Shown: piece after piece, positions 42,533 to 51,452 of the stretch
Layout: each line of letters opens with the position of its first letter
Numbering within the stretch: the first letter of the stretch is position 1
DNA from: Burkholderia sp. S171
Lineage (GTDB): Bacteria > Pseudomonadota > Gammaproteobacteria > Burkholderiales > Burkholderiaceae
Reading direction: 5' to 3'
DNA: 64,000 bases
NCBI RefSeq assembly: GCF_009766085.1
Contig: NZ_LMUF01000052.1
Span: 87,172 to 151,171, forward strand
Translations under genes and position numbers: made by a program
Notes under the pieces: generated by a model
Database searches by the model: none
Told to the model about the DNA's origin: nothing
Seen by the model: the letters and a program-made list of their open reading frames with translations, nothing else

Positions 42533-43252
42533 TCAGTGGCGCTTTCGCACCAGATCGAACTTGAAGATGCTGGTGTTGTAGTAGTCGTTGCTGTAGCAAA
42601 TGGGTTTGCCGGTATCGTCGAAATCCACTTCATCCAGCAGCAGGAACAGACCGACTCCCTCGCGCAACTCCGGCAAGTCCCTCGAAGTCAGGAGCGTTGG
42701 TTGAATCGAACTATGCGTATGTGACAGGCGAATCCCGGTGCGCTCGAACATCGCGAACAAGGACTCGCCCATATCTCCATTTGCCCTGTCGTATAAGGCT
42801 TTCGGCACGATGTCGATGCAATACGCTGCAACGGCGTCATCAGCCCACCGCACCCGCTCAATCCGCACACACGGGTTGCCTACTTGCAGCGCCAGTTTTT
42901 CTGCGAGGCTTTCCGACGCGGCAATGGATTCGATCTGCAAACGGCTGGTCGACGGAACTGCGCCGACGCTCTTGATCATGTCGGTTACGGACATCAGATC
43001 ATCAAGACCGCCTTCCAGCTTCAAGGAAATTTGTCTGATGAACGTGCCTCGTCCCTGTATGCGCGACAAAAGCCCGTGCGAAATCATCTGCGCCACGGCC
43101 TCTCGCAGACTGGAACGTCCCACGCCAAGTCGCTCGCAGAGCTCTATTTCAGTAGGGATCTGATCGCCAGGCTTCAGCGCCTTTTCGCGAATCATGGCGC
43201 GCAAAGACTCCTGGATTTTCTCGCTCATCGATCGCTCTACACTGAGGCGCAT
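42533..43252 (-). CDS. GntR-family regulator with UTRA domain
   Basis: Regulator of the HutC subgroup, 239 residues from ATG 43252. The winged helix occupies about residues 8-72 (CERLGVGRSSLREAVAQMIS). The UTRA effector domain follows (SLAEKLALQVGNPCVRIERV to the C-terminal YYNTSIFKFDLVRKRH). UTRA domains bind sugar phosphates and related ligands, which fits a sugar operon. A TTG at 43282 and ATG at 43228 are alternative starts. It is the promoter-proximal gene of the mtnK-mtnA-aldolase unit, so autoregulation is likely. Confidence 0.92.
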   Translation of the reverse strand: MRLSVERSMSEKIQESLRAMIREKALKPGDQIPTEIELCERLGVGRSSLREAVAQMISHGLLSRIQGRGTFIRQISLKLEGGLDDLMSVTDMIKSVGAVPSTSRLQIESIAASESLAEKLALQVGNPCVRIERVRWADDAVAAYCIDIVPKALYDRANGDMGESLFAMFERTGIRLSHTHSSIQPTLLTSRDLPELREGVGLFLLLDEVDFDDTGKPICYSNDYYNTSIFKFDLVRKRH

Positions 43253-43285
43253 GGCTTGTTCTTGTGCGTTGACTTGATGCAAGAT

Positions 43286-43303
43286 ACATCAGACGTCTGA
43301 TGT
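43286..43303. promoter_or_regulatory. 18-bp perfect palindrome, candidate GntR operator
   Basis: ACATCAGACGTCTGATGT is fully self-complementary and lies 34 bp upstream of the GntR start codon, in the only non-coding gap before the sugar operon. Size, symmetry and position match GntR operators, so it is the likely site through which the sugar operon is controlled. Confidence 0.7.
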
Positions 43304-43370
43304 TTTCTTCAGGACTTACCCTGAGATTTATGTCATATCATCTTGCCTCTTAGCCCACGAATTCACGCCA

Positions 43371-43754
43371 ATGCCCTCTTCAATCCGCAACTCGCTTGTC
43401 TGGATCTTCGAAGCACTCGAGAGCGATTCAACCTACATCGCCAAGCGGATGTTCGGCAGCGACGCCGCCTATATAGATGGCCTGTTGTGCCTGGTTGCCG
43501 CCGATCGCGACCCGCCATGGAACGGCTTGCTTGTGTGCACATCGCAAGACCGCCAGGCCGCGCTCATTGATGAAATGCCCGCACTCCAGCCGCATCCGGT
43601 GCTGGGTAAATGGCTTTATGTACCGCAAGACGATCCGGCGTTTGAAACCATCGCGAAGAGGATGACGGCGCTTGTGCTCGCACGCGACCCACGCGTAGGT
43701 GTCGAGCCCAAGCCCCGCAAGCGCGGCGGCAAATCTATATCGCCAAAGAGATAG
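43371..43754 (+). CDS. conserved hypothetical protein, possibly TfoX-N-like
   Basis: A 127-residue basic-tailed protein divergent from the GntR operon. It has the pattern MFGSDAAYIDGLLCLVAADR, then LLVCTSQDRQ and HPVLGKWLYVP, and ends in a lysine/arginine-rich tail (KPRKRGGK). The MFG...Y...L start resembles the N-terminal TfoX/YjbR-type fold, but I am not certain. No signal peptide. Role unknown. Confidence 0.7.
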   Translation: MPSSIRNSLVWIFEALESDSTYIAKRMFGSDAAYIDGLLCLVAADRDPPWNGLLVCTSQDRQAALIDEMPALQPHPVLGKWLYVPQDDPAFETIAKRMTALVLARDPRVGVEPKPRKRGGKSISPKR

Positions 43755-43771
43755 AGCAAGTGACCAGCAAT

Positions 43772-44671
43772 TCAAGCGCGTGTGTTTTCCTTCGCGCTGA
43801 CTGATTGCAGCCAATCGACAAAGGCTCTCATATGGACCGGCTTATCAGCGTCAAGCGGCACCAACGCGTAGTAGGTTGAGCCCGGCGAGAGCAAATCGGG
43901 AAATGGCTGCTGAAGCCGGCCGGTTGCGCAATCGGTCTCGAGTGTAGGAAAGGGACCGATGCCGAAGCCGAGTCCATCGACTACCGCTTGCAAGGTCACA
44001 AAAAAATGATCGAATCGTAAGGATCGACTTGCCCGAAGCGTAGGTTGATTCGCGGCTTCAACCCACGCCTCCCAGTCGCCCGGACGGGTTTCGGTCGACA
44101 GCCAGGTCTCGGTGGCGAGCTGCTCAACGCTCCTGATGCCCGAACGAGCAAGCAGAGACGGGCTAGCAATCACGGTATTTGATTCTCGAAACAGCGGCCA
44201 CGCCTGAAATTGACCGCCGTTCGGTACATCCCGCCGTATCGCAACGTCGAAGCTTCCTCTGAGCGCGGGTTCCGTGGAGAGCACGGTTGAGACGCGCACG
44301 TCCACCTCCGGGGATGTCTCAGCAAATAAAGGCAGCCGGGGGATCAGCCAGCGCATCGCGACCGTGGCCGATGCGCTGACCCGGATGACCTTTACATGCC
44401 GATTCTTCCCGTAGCGTTCCGCGGCGTCCGCAATGTGATCGAACGCGGCACTGATTTCACGCGCGAGCGCCCGGGCATGCGAAGACGCCACCATGCTCTG
44501 CCCCTCGCGCACAAACAACGGCTGACCCAGCCAGTCTTCGAGACTCGCGATTTGCCGGCTGACCGCGCCATGGGTCAGATTCAGCTCTCGGGCGGCAGCC
44601 GAATAACTGCCTGCACGGGCTGCGACTTCGAATATGCGCAACGCGTTAAGCGGGGGAAGCTTTTGTCTCAT
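43772..44671 (-). CDS. LysR-family regulator, GcvA-like (phosphonoacetate cluster)
   Basis: Regulator of 299 residues, beginning with the GcvA/AmpR-type pattern LPPLNALRIFEVAARAGSYS and helix-turn-helix ELNLTHGAVSRQIASLEDWL. It is divergent from the phosphonoacetate hydrolase gene, 96 bp between starts. A LysR activator (PhnR) controls phnA in other bacteria, so this is the probable counterpart responding to phosphonoacetate. Confidence 0.9.
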   Translation of the reverse strand: MRQKLPPLNALRIFEVAARAGSYSAAARELNLTHGAVSRQIASLEDWLGQPLFVREGQSMVASSHARALAREISAAFDHIADAAERYGKNRHVKVIRVSASATVAMRWLIPRLPLFAETSPEVDVRVSTVLSTEPALRGSFDVAIRRDVPNGGQFQAWPLFRESNTVIASPSLLARSGIRSVEQLATETWLSTETRPGDWEAWVEAANQPTLRASRSLRFDHFFVTLQAVVDGLGFGIGPFPTLETDCATGRLQQPFPDLLSPGSTYYALVPLDADKPVHMRAFVDWLQSVSAKENTRA

Positions 44672-44767
44672 GTGTGAGCTTTATGCACAGATACGGCTAG
44701 TTATTAGCGATTGTGTGAGAAAGCGTCCCATCATACGCTGACACCAGCTCAACGAGAGAGGTGATCC

Positions 44768-45991
44768 ATGACTGAACTTATCAACGTTAATTCCCGATCC
44801 TATCGACTGCCCTCGGCTCCGACGATTGTTGTCTGCGTCGACGGATGCGAGCAGGAGTACATCAATCAGGCCATCCAGGCGGGCAAGGCTCCGTTCCTCG
44901 CCGAGCTGCCCGGGTTCGGCTCGGTGCTAACAGGAGACTGCGTGGTTCCGTCGTTCACGAACCCGAACAATCTGTCGATTGTCACCGGTGCACCACCGTC
45001 CGTTCACGGCATCTGCGGAAACTTCTTTTTCGATCAGGAAGCGAAAGAGGAGGTCCTGATGAACGACGCGAAGTACCTTCGCGCGCCGACTATCCTGGCC
45101 GAGATGGCTCGAGCGGGCCAGCGCGTCGCGGTGGTGACGGCAAAGGATAAGTTGCGCAGCCTGCTCGGTCATCAGCTCAAAGGTATCTGCTTTTCCGCTG
45201 AAAAAGCCGACGAGGTGAACCGGGCGGATCACGGTATTGAGGGCATCGTGGCAAGGGTCGGTCTGCCGGTGCCTCCCGTGTACAGCGCGGAGCTTTCAGA
45301 GTTTGTTTTTGCCGCGGGACTCTCTTTGCTGACGAATGAGCGGCCCGACTTGATGTATCTGTCGACAACCGATTACATACAGCACAAGCACGCGCCGGGC
45401 ACACCGGAAGCCAATGCGTTCTACGCAATGATGGATAGTTACTTCAAACGCTATCACGAGAAAGGCGCAGTGGTGGCAATCACGGCCGACCACGGGATGA
45501 ATGCCAAGACCGATGCGATAGGCCGCCCGAACATCGTATTTTTGCAAGACCTTCTGGACGCCCAATATGGTGCGCAATTCGCGCGCGTCATCCTGCCTAT
45601 TACGGACCCCTATGTGAAACATCACGGCGCGCTTGGGTCTTATGCGACTATTTATTTGCAAGACGCAGAACGCCAGCGCGGTGTCACGGATTTTCTCGCC
45701 GGCATTGCGGGTGTCGAGGCGGTATTGACGCGTTCGCAAGCCAGTCAGCGGTTCGAACTGCCCGAAGACCGGATTGGCAATCTCGTGGTGCTCGGAGAAC
45801 GGCTGACGGTGCTCGGCAGCGCAAGCGACAAACATGACTTGTCCGGATTGACCGTGCCTTTGCGTTCTCACGGTGGGATGTCCGAGCAAAAAGTGCCGCT
45901 CATCTTCAACCGCAAGGTGGTTGATCTCGATCGCGCCCGTCGTCTGCGTAATTTCGACATTATCGATATCGCGCTCAACCACCTCGGTTAA
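44768..45991 (+). CDS. phnA: phosphonoacetate hydrolase
   Basis: Hydrolyses the C-P bond of phosphonoacetate to acetate and phosphate. The 407-residue protein belongs to the alkaline-phosphatase superfamily, and all seven di-zinc ligands can be placed: Asp25 (VDGCEQEYI), Thr64 (SFTNPNN), Asp202 and His206 (TTDYIQH), Asp241 and His242 (TADHG), and His368 (RSHGG). GAGAGGT precedes the ATG. It is followed by an organophosphate-type transporter and faced by a LysR regulator, the known phn layout. Confidence 0.95.
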   Translation: MTELINVNSRSYRLPSAPTIVVCVDGCEQEYINQAIQAGKAPFLAELPGFGSVLTGDCVVPSFTNPNNLSIVTGAPPSVHGICGNFFFDQEAKEEVLMNDAKYLRAPTILAEMARAGQRVAVVTAKDKLRSLLGHQLKGICFSAEKADEVNRADHGIEGIVARVGLPVPPVYSAELSEFVFAAGLSLLTNERPDLMYLSTTDYIQHKHAPGTPEANAFYAMMDSYFKRYHEKGAVVAITADHGMNAKTDAIGRPNIVFLQDLLDAQYGAQFARVILPITDPYVKHHGALGSYATIYLQDAERQRGVTDFLAGIAGVEAVLTRSQASQRFELPEDRIGNLVVLGERLTVLGSASDKHDLSGLTVPLRSHGGMSEQKVPLIFNRKVVDLDRARRLRNFDIIDIALNHLG

Positions 45992-46041
45992 TCAAGTAAC
46001 CGGCTAGTGCAGCAAAGACTGCGCGCCGCACGGAGACAACA

Positions 46042-47328
46042 ATGCCCTCAGATACACCCAATACTTTGCAATGCCAACCAATATCGCAAAGCGCCTCCTT
46101 TAGCCAGTACAAATGGCGCGCGCTCATAGGCGTGACGTTCTGCTACCTCTTCTATTACACCGGCCGCCAGACTTTGGGCTTTGCGGTCTCCGGCATCCAG
46201 CACGATTACGGCTTGTCGAAATACGAGATTGGCTGGATCAGCGCAACGATGTTGTGGTGTTATGCAGGCGGCCAGTTCATCAACGGCAATCTGGGCGACA
46301 AGCTTGGCGGCAAGGCAATGATGATCGCCGGCGCGGTCCTCTCGTTAGCGGCGAACTGGGTCTTCAGCTTCGGTCACACATTCCTGTTTTTTCTACTTGC
46401 ATGGGGTGCGAACGGTTACTTTCAGTCGATGGGTTTCGCGCCGGGCAGCCGCTTGCTATCGAACTGGTGGGACCACCAGCATCGCGGCTTTGTGTACGGC
46501 GTATATATCGGGTTTTCCGGATTTTCTTCCGTGCTCGCTTATGTATTCCCCGTCCTCATTCTCGGCACGATGCATCTCGACTGGATCTGGATTTTCAGAC
46601 TGGCTCCTCTGTCGATGCTGCTCGGTGCTCTCGTCTTGCTGCTGTTTGTATCGGAGCGTCCTGAAGACAAGCATCTCCAGAGCGTGGAACCCTCGGGCAA
46701 CACCCCGCCGCTGGCCGCGCAGGATGATTTGACGAGTGCACAGCGATACGCACTCGTGCTGCGAAACTGGAGGCTGTATATCACCGGGCTTGCGATCGGT
46801 TTTCAGAACGCCGCACGGTACGCGTTAGTCGTCTGGGTGCCCGTCCATTTTCTCGGCATGGACTGGAAGACGTCGGCCGCGCTGATCGACCCGAAGTGGA
46901 TCACAGTTGCACTGCCGGTAGGGATGGCGCTTGGCTCACTATCGAACAGCTGGATTTCCGACGTGTTGTTTCAGGGAAGACGCTACGTCGCGATCGTCGC
47001 GTACATGGTATTGGCATCGACGACCGCGATCGTCATGATGTTCGTGCCGCACGCAAGCATGCTCGCGATTGGCCTGTTGTTCCTGTGCGGATTTTTTGTC
47101 TTCGGCCCGGCGTCATCGTTCTGGGCGCTGTGCCCAGACATCTTTGGACGCCGCGTTGCGGGCACTGCGACGGGTGTCCTCAATACCATGTCCTATATAT
47201 TCGCGGGCATTGGCGAACCGGTCATCGGCCACATGATCGATTCAACGGGTAAGACGTCGATCATCTTTCCGATTGTTGCGGGACTGTGCGCGGCGAGCGC
47301 GGTATTGTCGATGCTGATCAAACGCTGA
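46042..47328 (+). CDS. MFS transporter, organophosphate:phosphate antiporter-like (phosphonoacetate uptake)
   Basis: Inner-membrane carrier of 428 residues with about 12 spans. The N-terminal FCYLFYYTGRQTLGFAVSGI and GQFINGNLGDKLGGKAMM are typical of the GlpT/UhpT (OPA) branch, including the paired basic residues. It begins 50 bp after phnA with GGAG upstream, so it probably imports phosphonoacetate or a related phosphonate. Confidence 0.9.
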   Translation: MPSDTPNTLQCQPISQSASFSQYKWRALIGVTFCYLFYYTGRQTLGFAVSGIQHDYGLSKYEIGWISATMLWCYAGGQFINGNLGDKLGGKAMMIAGAVLSLAANWVFSFGHTFLFFLLAWGANGYFQSMGFAPGSRLLSNWWDHQHRGFVYGVYIGFSGFSSVLAYVFPVLILGTMHLDWIWIFRLAPLSMLLGALVLLLFVSERPEDKHLQSVEPSGNTPPLAAQDDLTSAQRYALVLRNWRLYITGLAIGFQNAARYALVVWVPVHFLGMDWKTSAALIDPKWITVALPVGMALGSLSNSWISDVLFQGRRYVAIVAYMVLASTTAIVMMFVPHASMLAIGLLFLCGFFVFGPASSFWALCPDIFGRRVAGTATGVLNTMSYIFAGIGEPVIGHMIDSTGKTSIIFPIVAGLCAASAVLSMLIKR

Positions 47329-47448
47329 TCGAGCCGGGCGGCGCAGGTCGCTTAGAAAAGCAAACATGACGCGGCCGGGGATGGCGGGTATTTTATGCAA
47401 GATGCCATTACAATCCAGCACTTCGATCCGCCAACCGTGATTTGCGCC

Positions 47449-47850
47449 ATGAGATACCTCTTTGCATCGACATTCGCGGCGGTCATCTTGGCCGCCAGCA
47501 TGACCGCGATAGCCCAAACACCCGCAGGCAATGATGCACCCAAACAAGAGTGCGCCATTGGGTATGTGACCGGTGTCGGTGGGTCGGCACAGAGCGTGCG
47601 TGACTACCTTGCGGCCCCCGATAGAGACAAATATCGCTTCCTTAAGGACAACCCGATCCAATGCCACGTCTCCGACGAGGGTCGTGCGTCCGGCTGTACC
47701 GGCATTACAACCCTTCAGCATGAAAAAGTCAGCGTGTACGACGACATCGACAGCGCGACGATGGCCGTCGTCGCGCGCGTGGAACTCGACCAAGGGACGT
47801 ACCCGGTGATTATCGTTGTGCCAAAGCCGGATCTGAAATGCGAGGAGTGA
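47449..47850 (+). CDS. hypothetical secreted protein
   Basis: A 133-residue protein with a Sec signal peptide (RYLFASTFAAVILAASMTAI, cleavage near AQT). The mature part has four cysteines (QECAIG, IQCHVS, SGCTGI, LKCEE), probably two disulfides, in the periplasm. The ATG at 47449 is preferred to one at 47395 because the signal peptide begins there. Family not recognised; not obviously linked to neighbours. Confidence 0.7.
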   Translation: MRYLFASTFAAVILAASMTAIAQTPAGNDAPKQECAIGYVTGVGGSAQSVRDYLAAPDRDKYRFLKDNPIQCHVSDEGRASGCTGITTLQHEKVSVYDDIDSATMAVVARVELDQGTYPVIIVVPKPDLKCEE

Positions 47851-48009
47851 ATGGAATCTTCATCGGCTGGGGCGACACAACCCAATGGCCGAGGGACTGC
47901 TTGACGGGCCGCTGATACGTAAATAATATTGCTTCCAACGTGTCATTTCGTCACCGCATTTTCCCTGCCTGACGCAAAAAATTATCTACTTAAGGTGGGA
48001 CGCTCAATC

Positions 48010-48486
48010 ATGGCCGCTGCCCTCGATGCCTTCGATCGCAAGCTGCTGGCCGAAGTCCAGCGAGACGCTCATACCCCTCAGAACGAACTGGGCGCGCGGG
48101 TGAATCTGTCGACCGCCGCAGTCAACCGCCGTCTGCGACGGATGGCCGACGACGGCGTGATAGACCGGTACACGGCCGTCGTTTCGCCAGAGAAAGTAGG
48201 CTGTCCGCTCACTATCGTGACAACGGTAGAAGTCGAGAGCGAACAGATCGACCTGCTGGATGCAATGAAGCGGACATTCGAGCTGTGCCCGCAAATCCAG
48301 CAGTGCTATTACGTCGCCGGCGAATGGGACTTCGTGCTTATCATGACGGTGCGGAACATGGAGCAATACAACGAGCTTACCCGACAGCTTTTTTTCGCCA
48401 ATAACAACGTGAAGCGCTTCAAGACACTGGTGAGCATGAGCCGCGTGAAGGTCGGGCTGAACGTGCCTGTGGATCTCGATGAATGA
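48010..48486 (+). CDS. Lrp/AsnC-family transcriptional regulator
   Basis: A 158-residue feast/famine regulator. The helix-turn-helix is within the first 60 residues (LDAFDRKLLAEVQRDA, LSTAAVNRRLRRMADDGVID), followed by a RAM/ACT-like ligand domain (CYYVAGEWDFVLIMTV). ATG 48010 is at the family N-terminus. It converges with a branched-chain amino-acid-type receptor gene 112 bp away, which could be a target. Confidence 0.92.
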   Translation: MAAALDAFDRKLLAEVQRDAHTPQNELGARVNLSTAAVNRRLRRMADDGVIDRYTAVVSPEKVGCPLTIVTTVEVESEQIDLLDAMKRTFELCPQIQQCYYVAGEWDFVLIMTVRNMEQYNELTRQLFFANNNVKRFKTLVSMSRVKVGLNVPVDLDE

Positions 48487-48598
48487 GTAGCGCGGTCTAA
48501 TGATCGAGAGACGCGCGAAGGCTCAAATAACCGCTCCGTCGCGGCCCTCAAGCTGGTAGCCAGCGGATCGCACGCTGCCCGAAGGCCAACCCCGCTTT

Positions 48599-49735
48599 TT
48601 ATCGGACGACGCTCCGATCCTGCCAGTCACCCTGGCTGAACTGGCGAACCGTAATCGCTCCATTGCGGATGTCACCCTTCTCGTCGAACTGGATTGGGCC
48701 AGTCACGCCGTCCAGATTCAGAGTTTGGAGTTTCGACAGATAGACCTTCGGATCGGTTGAATCCGCAGCCTGCATTGCACCAGCCATTGCCATCACTGCG
48801 TCATATGCATACGGTGCGTAAAGCTGTACTTGCACGCCGAATCGCTGCTGATAGCGTTTGAAGAAAGCGTCGCCCTGAGGCATCTTTGAGGGCGGTACGC
48901 CAGCAAGCGTGCAGTACGTATCGCTATTCATGGATGCGCCCGCGAGCTTGATGAATTGCGGCGTGCACGCCTCGTCGCCCGCAATCAGTTTGGCCTTCAG
49001 GCCGAGTCGCTGGGCTTGCTGCGCGAACGCCGCGGCTTGCGTGTCTCCGCCCGTGAATACAATGCCGTCGGGAACGTGACTCTTGATGGTCGTGAGAACA
49101 GCCATCCAGTTAGTCGTTTTGTCCGTTCCATATTCACGGTCTACAACGGTACCACCGGCAGCCTTGACGGCCTTTTCTACTTCATCGGCCAGACCCTGTC
49201 CGTAAGCAGTCCGATCATCCACAATCGCGACTTTCGTGGCCTTCAAATCCTTGACGAGATAGGTGCCAATGACAGTCCCTTGCCGGACGTCGTTAGCAAC
49301 CATGCGAAAGACGGTCTTGTAGCCCTGGGCGGTCAGTTTCGGGTTGGTCGCAGACTCGGTGATCATGGGGATGCCCGCATCTGAATAGATTTTGGAGGCA
49401 GGAATCGAGGTACCGGAATTGGCGTGCCCGACAATACCCGATACCCCGTCGTCAACGAGTTTCTGAGCAACCGTCATGGCGGTCTTGGGGTCGGCGGCGT
49501 CGTCCTGCGAATCAAGCACGAATGTCACCGGCTGTCCGCCGATGCGGATTTTCTTTGCATTCAGGTCTTCGATCGCTAGCCGGACACCGTTTTCATCGTC
49601 CTTGCCGATGTGAGACAGCTCACCCGTCAATGGCGAGACCTGTCCGATTTTCACGGTCACGTCGGCCTGCGCCAGAAGCGGTTGCGCCGCCACTAAGACG
49701 GTCAGCAGAATAGGAGTCAGTTTCAGGTTTTGCAT
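48599..49735 (-). CDS. branched-chain amino-acid-type ABC substrate-binding protein (LivK-like)
   Basis: Periplasmic receptor of 378 residues with a signal peptide ending LLAQA. The leucine-binding pattern is clear: VKIGQVSPLTGELSHIGKDD and GVRLAIEDLNAKKI, then VGHANSGTSIPAS and TDKTTNWMAVLT. It stands alone without permease or ATPase genes, so it either uses a transporter encoded elsewhere or serves as an orphan receptor. ATG 49735 starts the signal peptide; a GTG at 49771 is possible. Confidence 0.92.
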   Translation of the reverse strand: MQNLKLTPILLTVLVAAQPLLAQADVTVKIGQVSPLTGELSHIGKDDENGVRLAIEDLNAKKIRIGGQPVTFVLDSQDDAADPKTAMTVAQKLVDDGVSGIVGHANSGTSIPASKIYSDAGIPMITESATNPKLTAQGYKTVFRMVANDVRQGTVIGTYLVKDLKATKVAIVDDRTAYGQGLADEVEKAVKAAGGTVVDREYGTDKTTNWMAVLTTIKSHVPDGIVFTGGDTQAAAFAQQAQRLGLKAKLIAGDEACTPQFIKLAGASMNSDTYCTLAGVPPSKMPQGDAFFKRYQQRFGVQVQLYAPYAYDAVMAMAGAMQAADSTDPKVYLSKLQTLNLDGVTGPIQFDEKGDIRNGAITVRQFSQGDWQDRSVVR

Positions 49736-50241
49736 GGTCGGGCGCTCGCTCAGTTGCGTTTGCGGCTTCACTAAAGAAGCCGCTACGATGTTGGCCCTGG
49801 AGAATTCGGGGGGCTGTAAAGATGGTAAAAGAGCGCCGCAATCGCCAAAATCGGGTGCCCGCCCGTTTGCGCAATTTTCAATCGATTAGAGGTGCTCTGA
49901 AGCGTTTTTTTATCGGCGCCCTGGATCGGCGCGTGCGAGACCCTGTGGTGCAAGGTCCATCGACGCGATGAACCTCGGATGGAAGCTTGCGGCTACCTTT
50001 CGCGGCGACGCGCCGGCCGGAGGAGCGCAAACCTGCCTAAGCTCTGCCAGCGCGAGCAAGGCGCGAGTGACACTTCTTGATTCGGACGCGCGACGGATAA
50101 AAACGTTGGAAATGACCTTTCGTTGAGTGGGTCTGGGCGATGGCGTCGTTCGACTTGTCAACGGTCCATGATTCGTTGCAGATGACCACTCTTGGCTGCA
50201 CGCGGTCCATCGACCTCATCGTGCCGCCGCTGATTGATCGA
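49736..50241. other. 506-bp gap with gene debris
   Basis: No intact gene is found between the LivK-like gene and yciH. The AT-richer part near 49790-49880 may be the LivK promoter. The part near 49953-50021 holds a small fragment of a flavin monooxygenase gene, listed separately. Confidence 0.6.
49953..50021 (+). pseudogene. small fragment of a FAD-dependent aromatic monooxygenase
   Basis: The plus strand reads SIDAMNLGWKLAATFRGDAP, which matches the helix after the FAD-binding GD motif of PheA/MhpA-type monooxygenases (DAMNLGWKLA is strongly conserved). The frame then ends in unrelated sequence. Only about 20 codons survive. Confidence 0.5.
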
Positions 50242-50604
50242 TTAGCCTCCGGCCCGCTTGGCGTTGTGGCCGACCTTCTTGAGCGCTTCGATGACCCGCT
50301 CACAATGGTCGCCCTGCACTTCAATCACGCCGTCCTTGATTGTCCCGCCAGAGCCGCAGGCCGTGCGCAACTGTTTGCCTAACGACGCCAACGCGAGCGG
50401 ATCCAGCGCCAGCCCCTTAACGAGCGTCACGCTTTTCCCGCCGCGGCCTTTGGTCTCGCGAGTCACGCGCACCACGCCATCACCTGCCGGCAGTGTCTTG
50501 GCAGCGGTCTTGCAAACACATGCGGCGAGTGCCTGTCGACATTCGGGACACATTCGCCCGCCATCGGTGGAATAGACAAGGCTGCCTTTGGGACTACTCT
50601 TCAT
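50242..50604 (-). CDS. yciH: SUI1-family translation factor YciH
   Basis: A 120-residue homologue of eukaryotic eIF1. The N-terminal Cys-rich segment (CPECRQALAACVC) is a possible zinc ribbon. The SUI1 core is RETKGRGGKSVTLVKGLALD, then LRTACGSGGTIKDGVIEVQG and a terminal GHNAKRAGG. YciH is reported to influence start-codon fidelity on the small ribosomal subunit. Isolated gene. Confidence 0.94.
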   Translation of the reverse strand: MKSSPKGSLVYSTDGGRMCPECRQALAACVCKTAAKTLPAGDGVVRVTRETKGRGGKSVTLVKGLALDPLALASLGKQLRTACGSGGTIKDGVIEVQGDHCERVIEALKKVGHNAKRAGG

Positions 50605-51158
50605 AGTTGCTTGCTCGAAAATGCTTAAGTCGGGAATCGGGACGAGTTTAGCAGGTGCGCCTTAGCAACCACCTCTGGGCCAAGTCCGATCTCATGCTGA
50701 ACTTCTGCAGACGACCTCTCCTTCCGTTCATCTCCAATTGCAGCAGACTGGCGCTTCCGAAATACAGCGGTCATTCTCGGTGGCGTAGCGTCACCGAAAA
50801 ATCATCGTTTCAGCGAGTCGGATGCCTGACACGGTTGAAAACTAGTTGGTTAGGAATACTTTATTTACCCCGAGTATTCAATCACATCGAAGGACAAATT
50901 CTCGACTAGCGGCCAGTCGATTTATTACATTTGCATTAGCGATAATATTACCTACCCACGCCCCTATGTTTCATCATTCGCCCTTCCAGCGTGCTACATC
51001 CGCTCAACTCCTTCGGCCGGACATGCGGGAATACACCAAGATAACTGAGTAATATTATGTATTAATATTATTACCTAGCGAGACTGCCGTACCGCCTCGC
51101 GACATCGGTTGCTGTTCGAGTTGAGCAGACAATCGATGCAACGACAAAGGAGACGAGG
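50605..51158. other. non-coding region, AT-rich in its second half
   Basis: No gene can be supported. Between 50940 and 51075 the DNA is AT-rich and holds three copies of the palindrome TAATATTA (50943, 51050 and 51063), the last two 13 bp apart. This looks like promoter or protein-binding sequence in otherwise decayed DNA. Confidence 0.5.
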
Positions 51159-51452
51159 ATGGCGAATCGCAGAGCGCTGAAATGCGCGGTGATGCTATGG
51201 GTGACCGCTGGCATCGTTTATTAGCCATCGCTGCCAGCAACGCACCATGCCATCATTTTTTCGCAAGCCGCCGGCTACATCCTGCTTGGCGGCCCGCCAG
51301 TGCGGCTCGATACCCCGACCGCCGCGCAGCTTGCTGGCATGCGCAATGTCTACCGACCGATCAACCTCTATTCCGTGCGCAACGTGGCTGAGAGCCTTTT
51401 TTCGACCACGAACCGCGCCTGTGCGGGATCGCGATCAAATAACCTGCGATGA
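51159..51452 (+). pseudogene. short open frame interrupted by an in-frame TAG
   Basis: AAAGGAG precedes ATG 51159, and the frame reads MANRRALKCAVMLWVTAGIV before a TAG. It then continues open in the same frame for 75 codons, with a protein-like stretch (GGPPVRLDTPTAAQLAGMRN, VYRPINLYSVRN). Either the gene carries a nonsense mutation or only a 21-residue peptide is made. Family not recognised. Confidence 0.3.

Noticed and set aside
49910..50161. 83-codon minus-strand open frame upstream of the LivK-like gene
   Set aside because: No ribosome-binding site or domain is seen, and the opposite strand contains a recognisable monooxygenase fragment.
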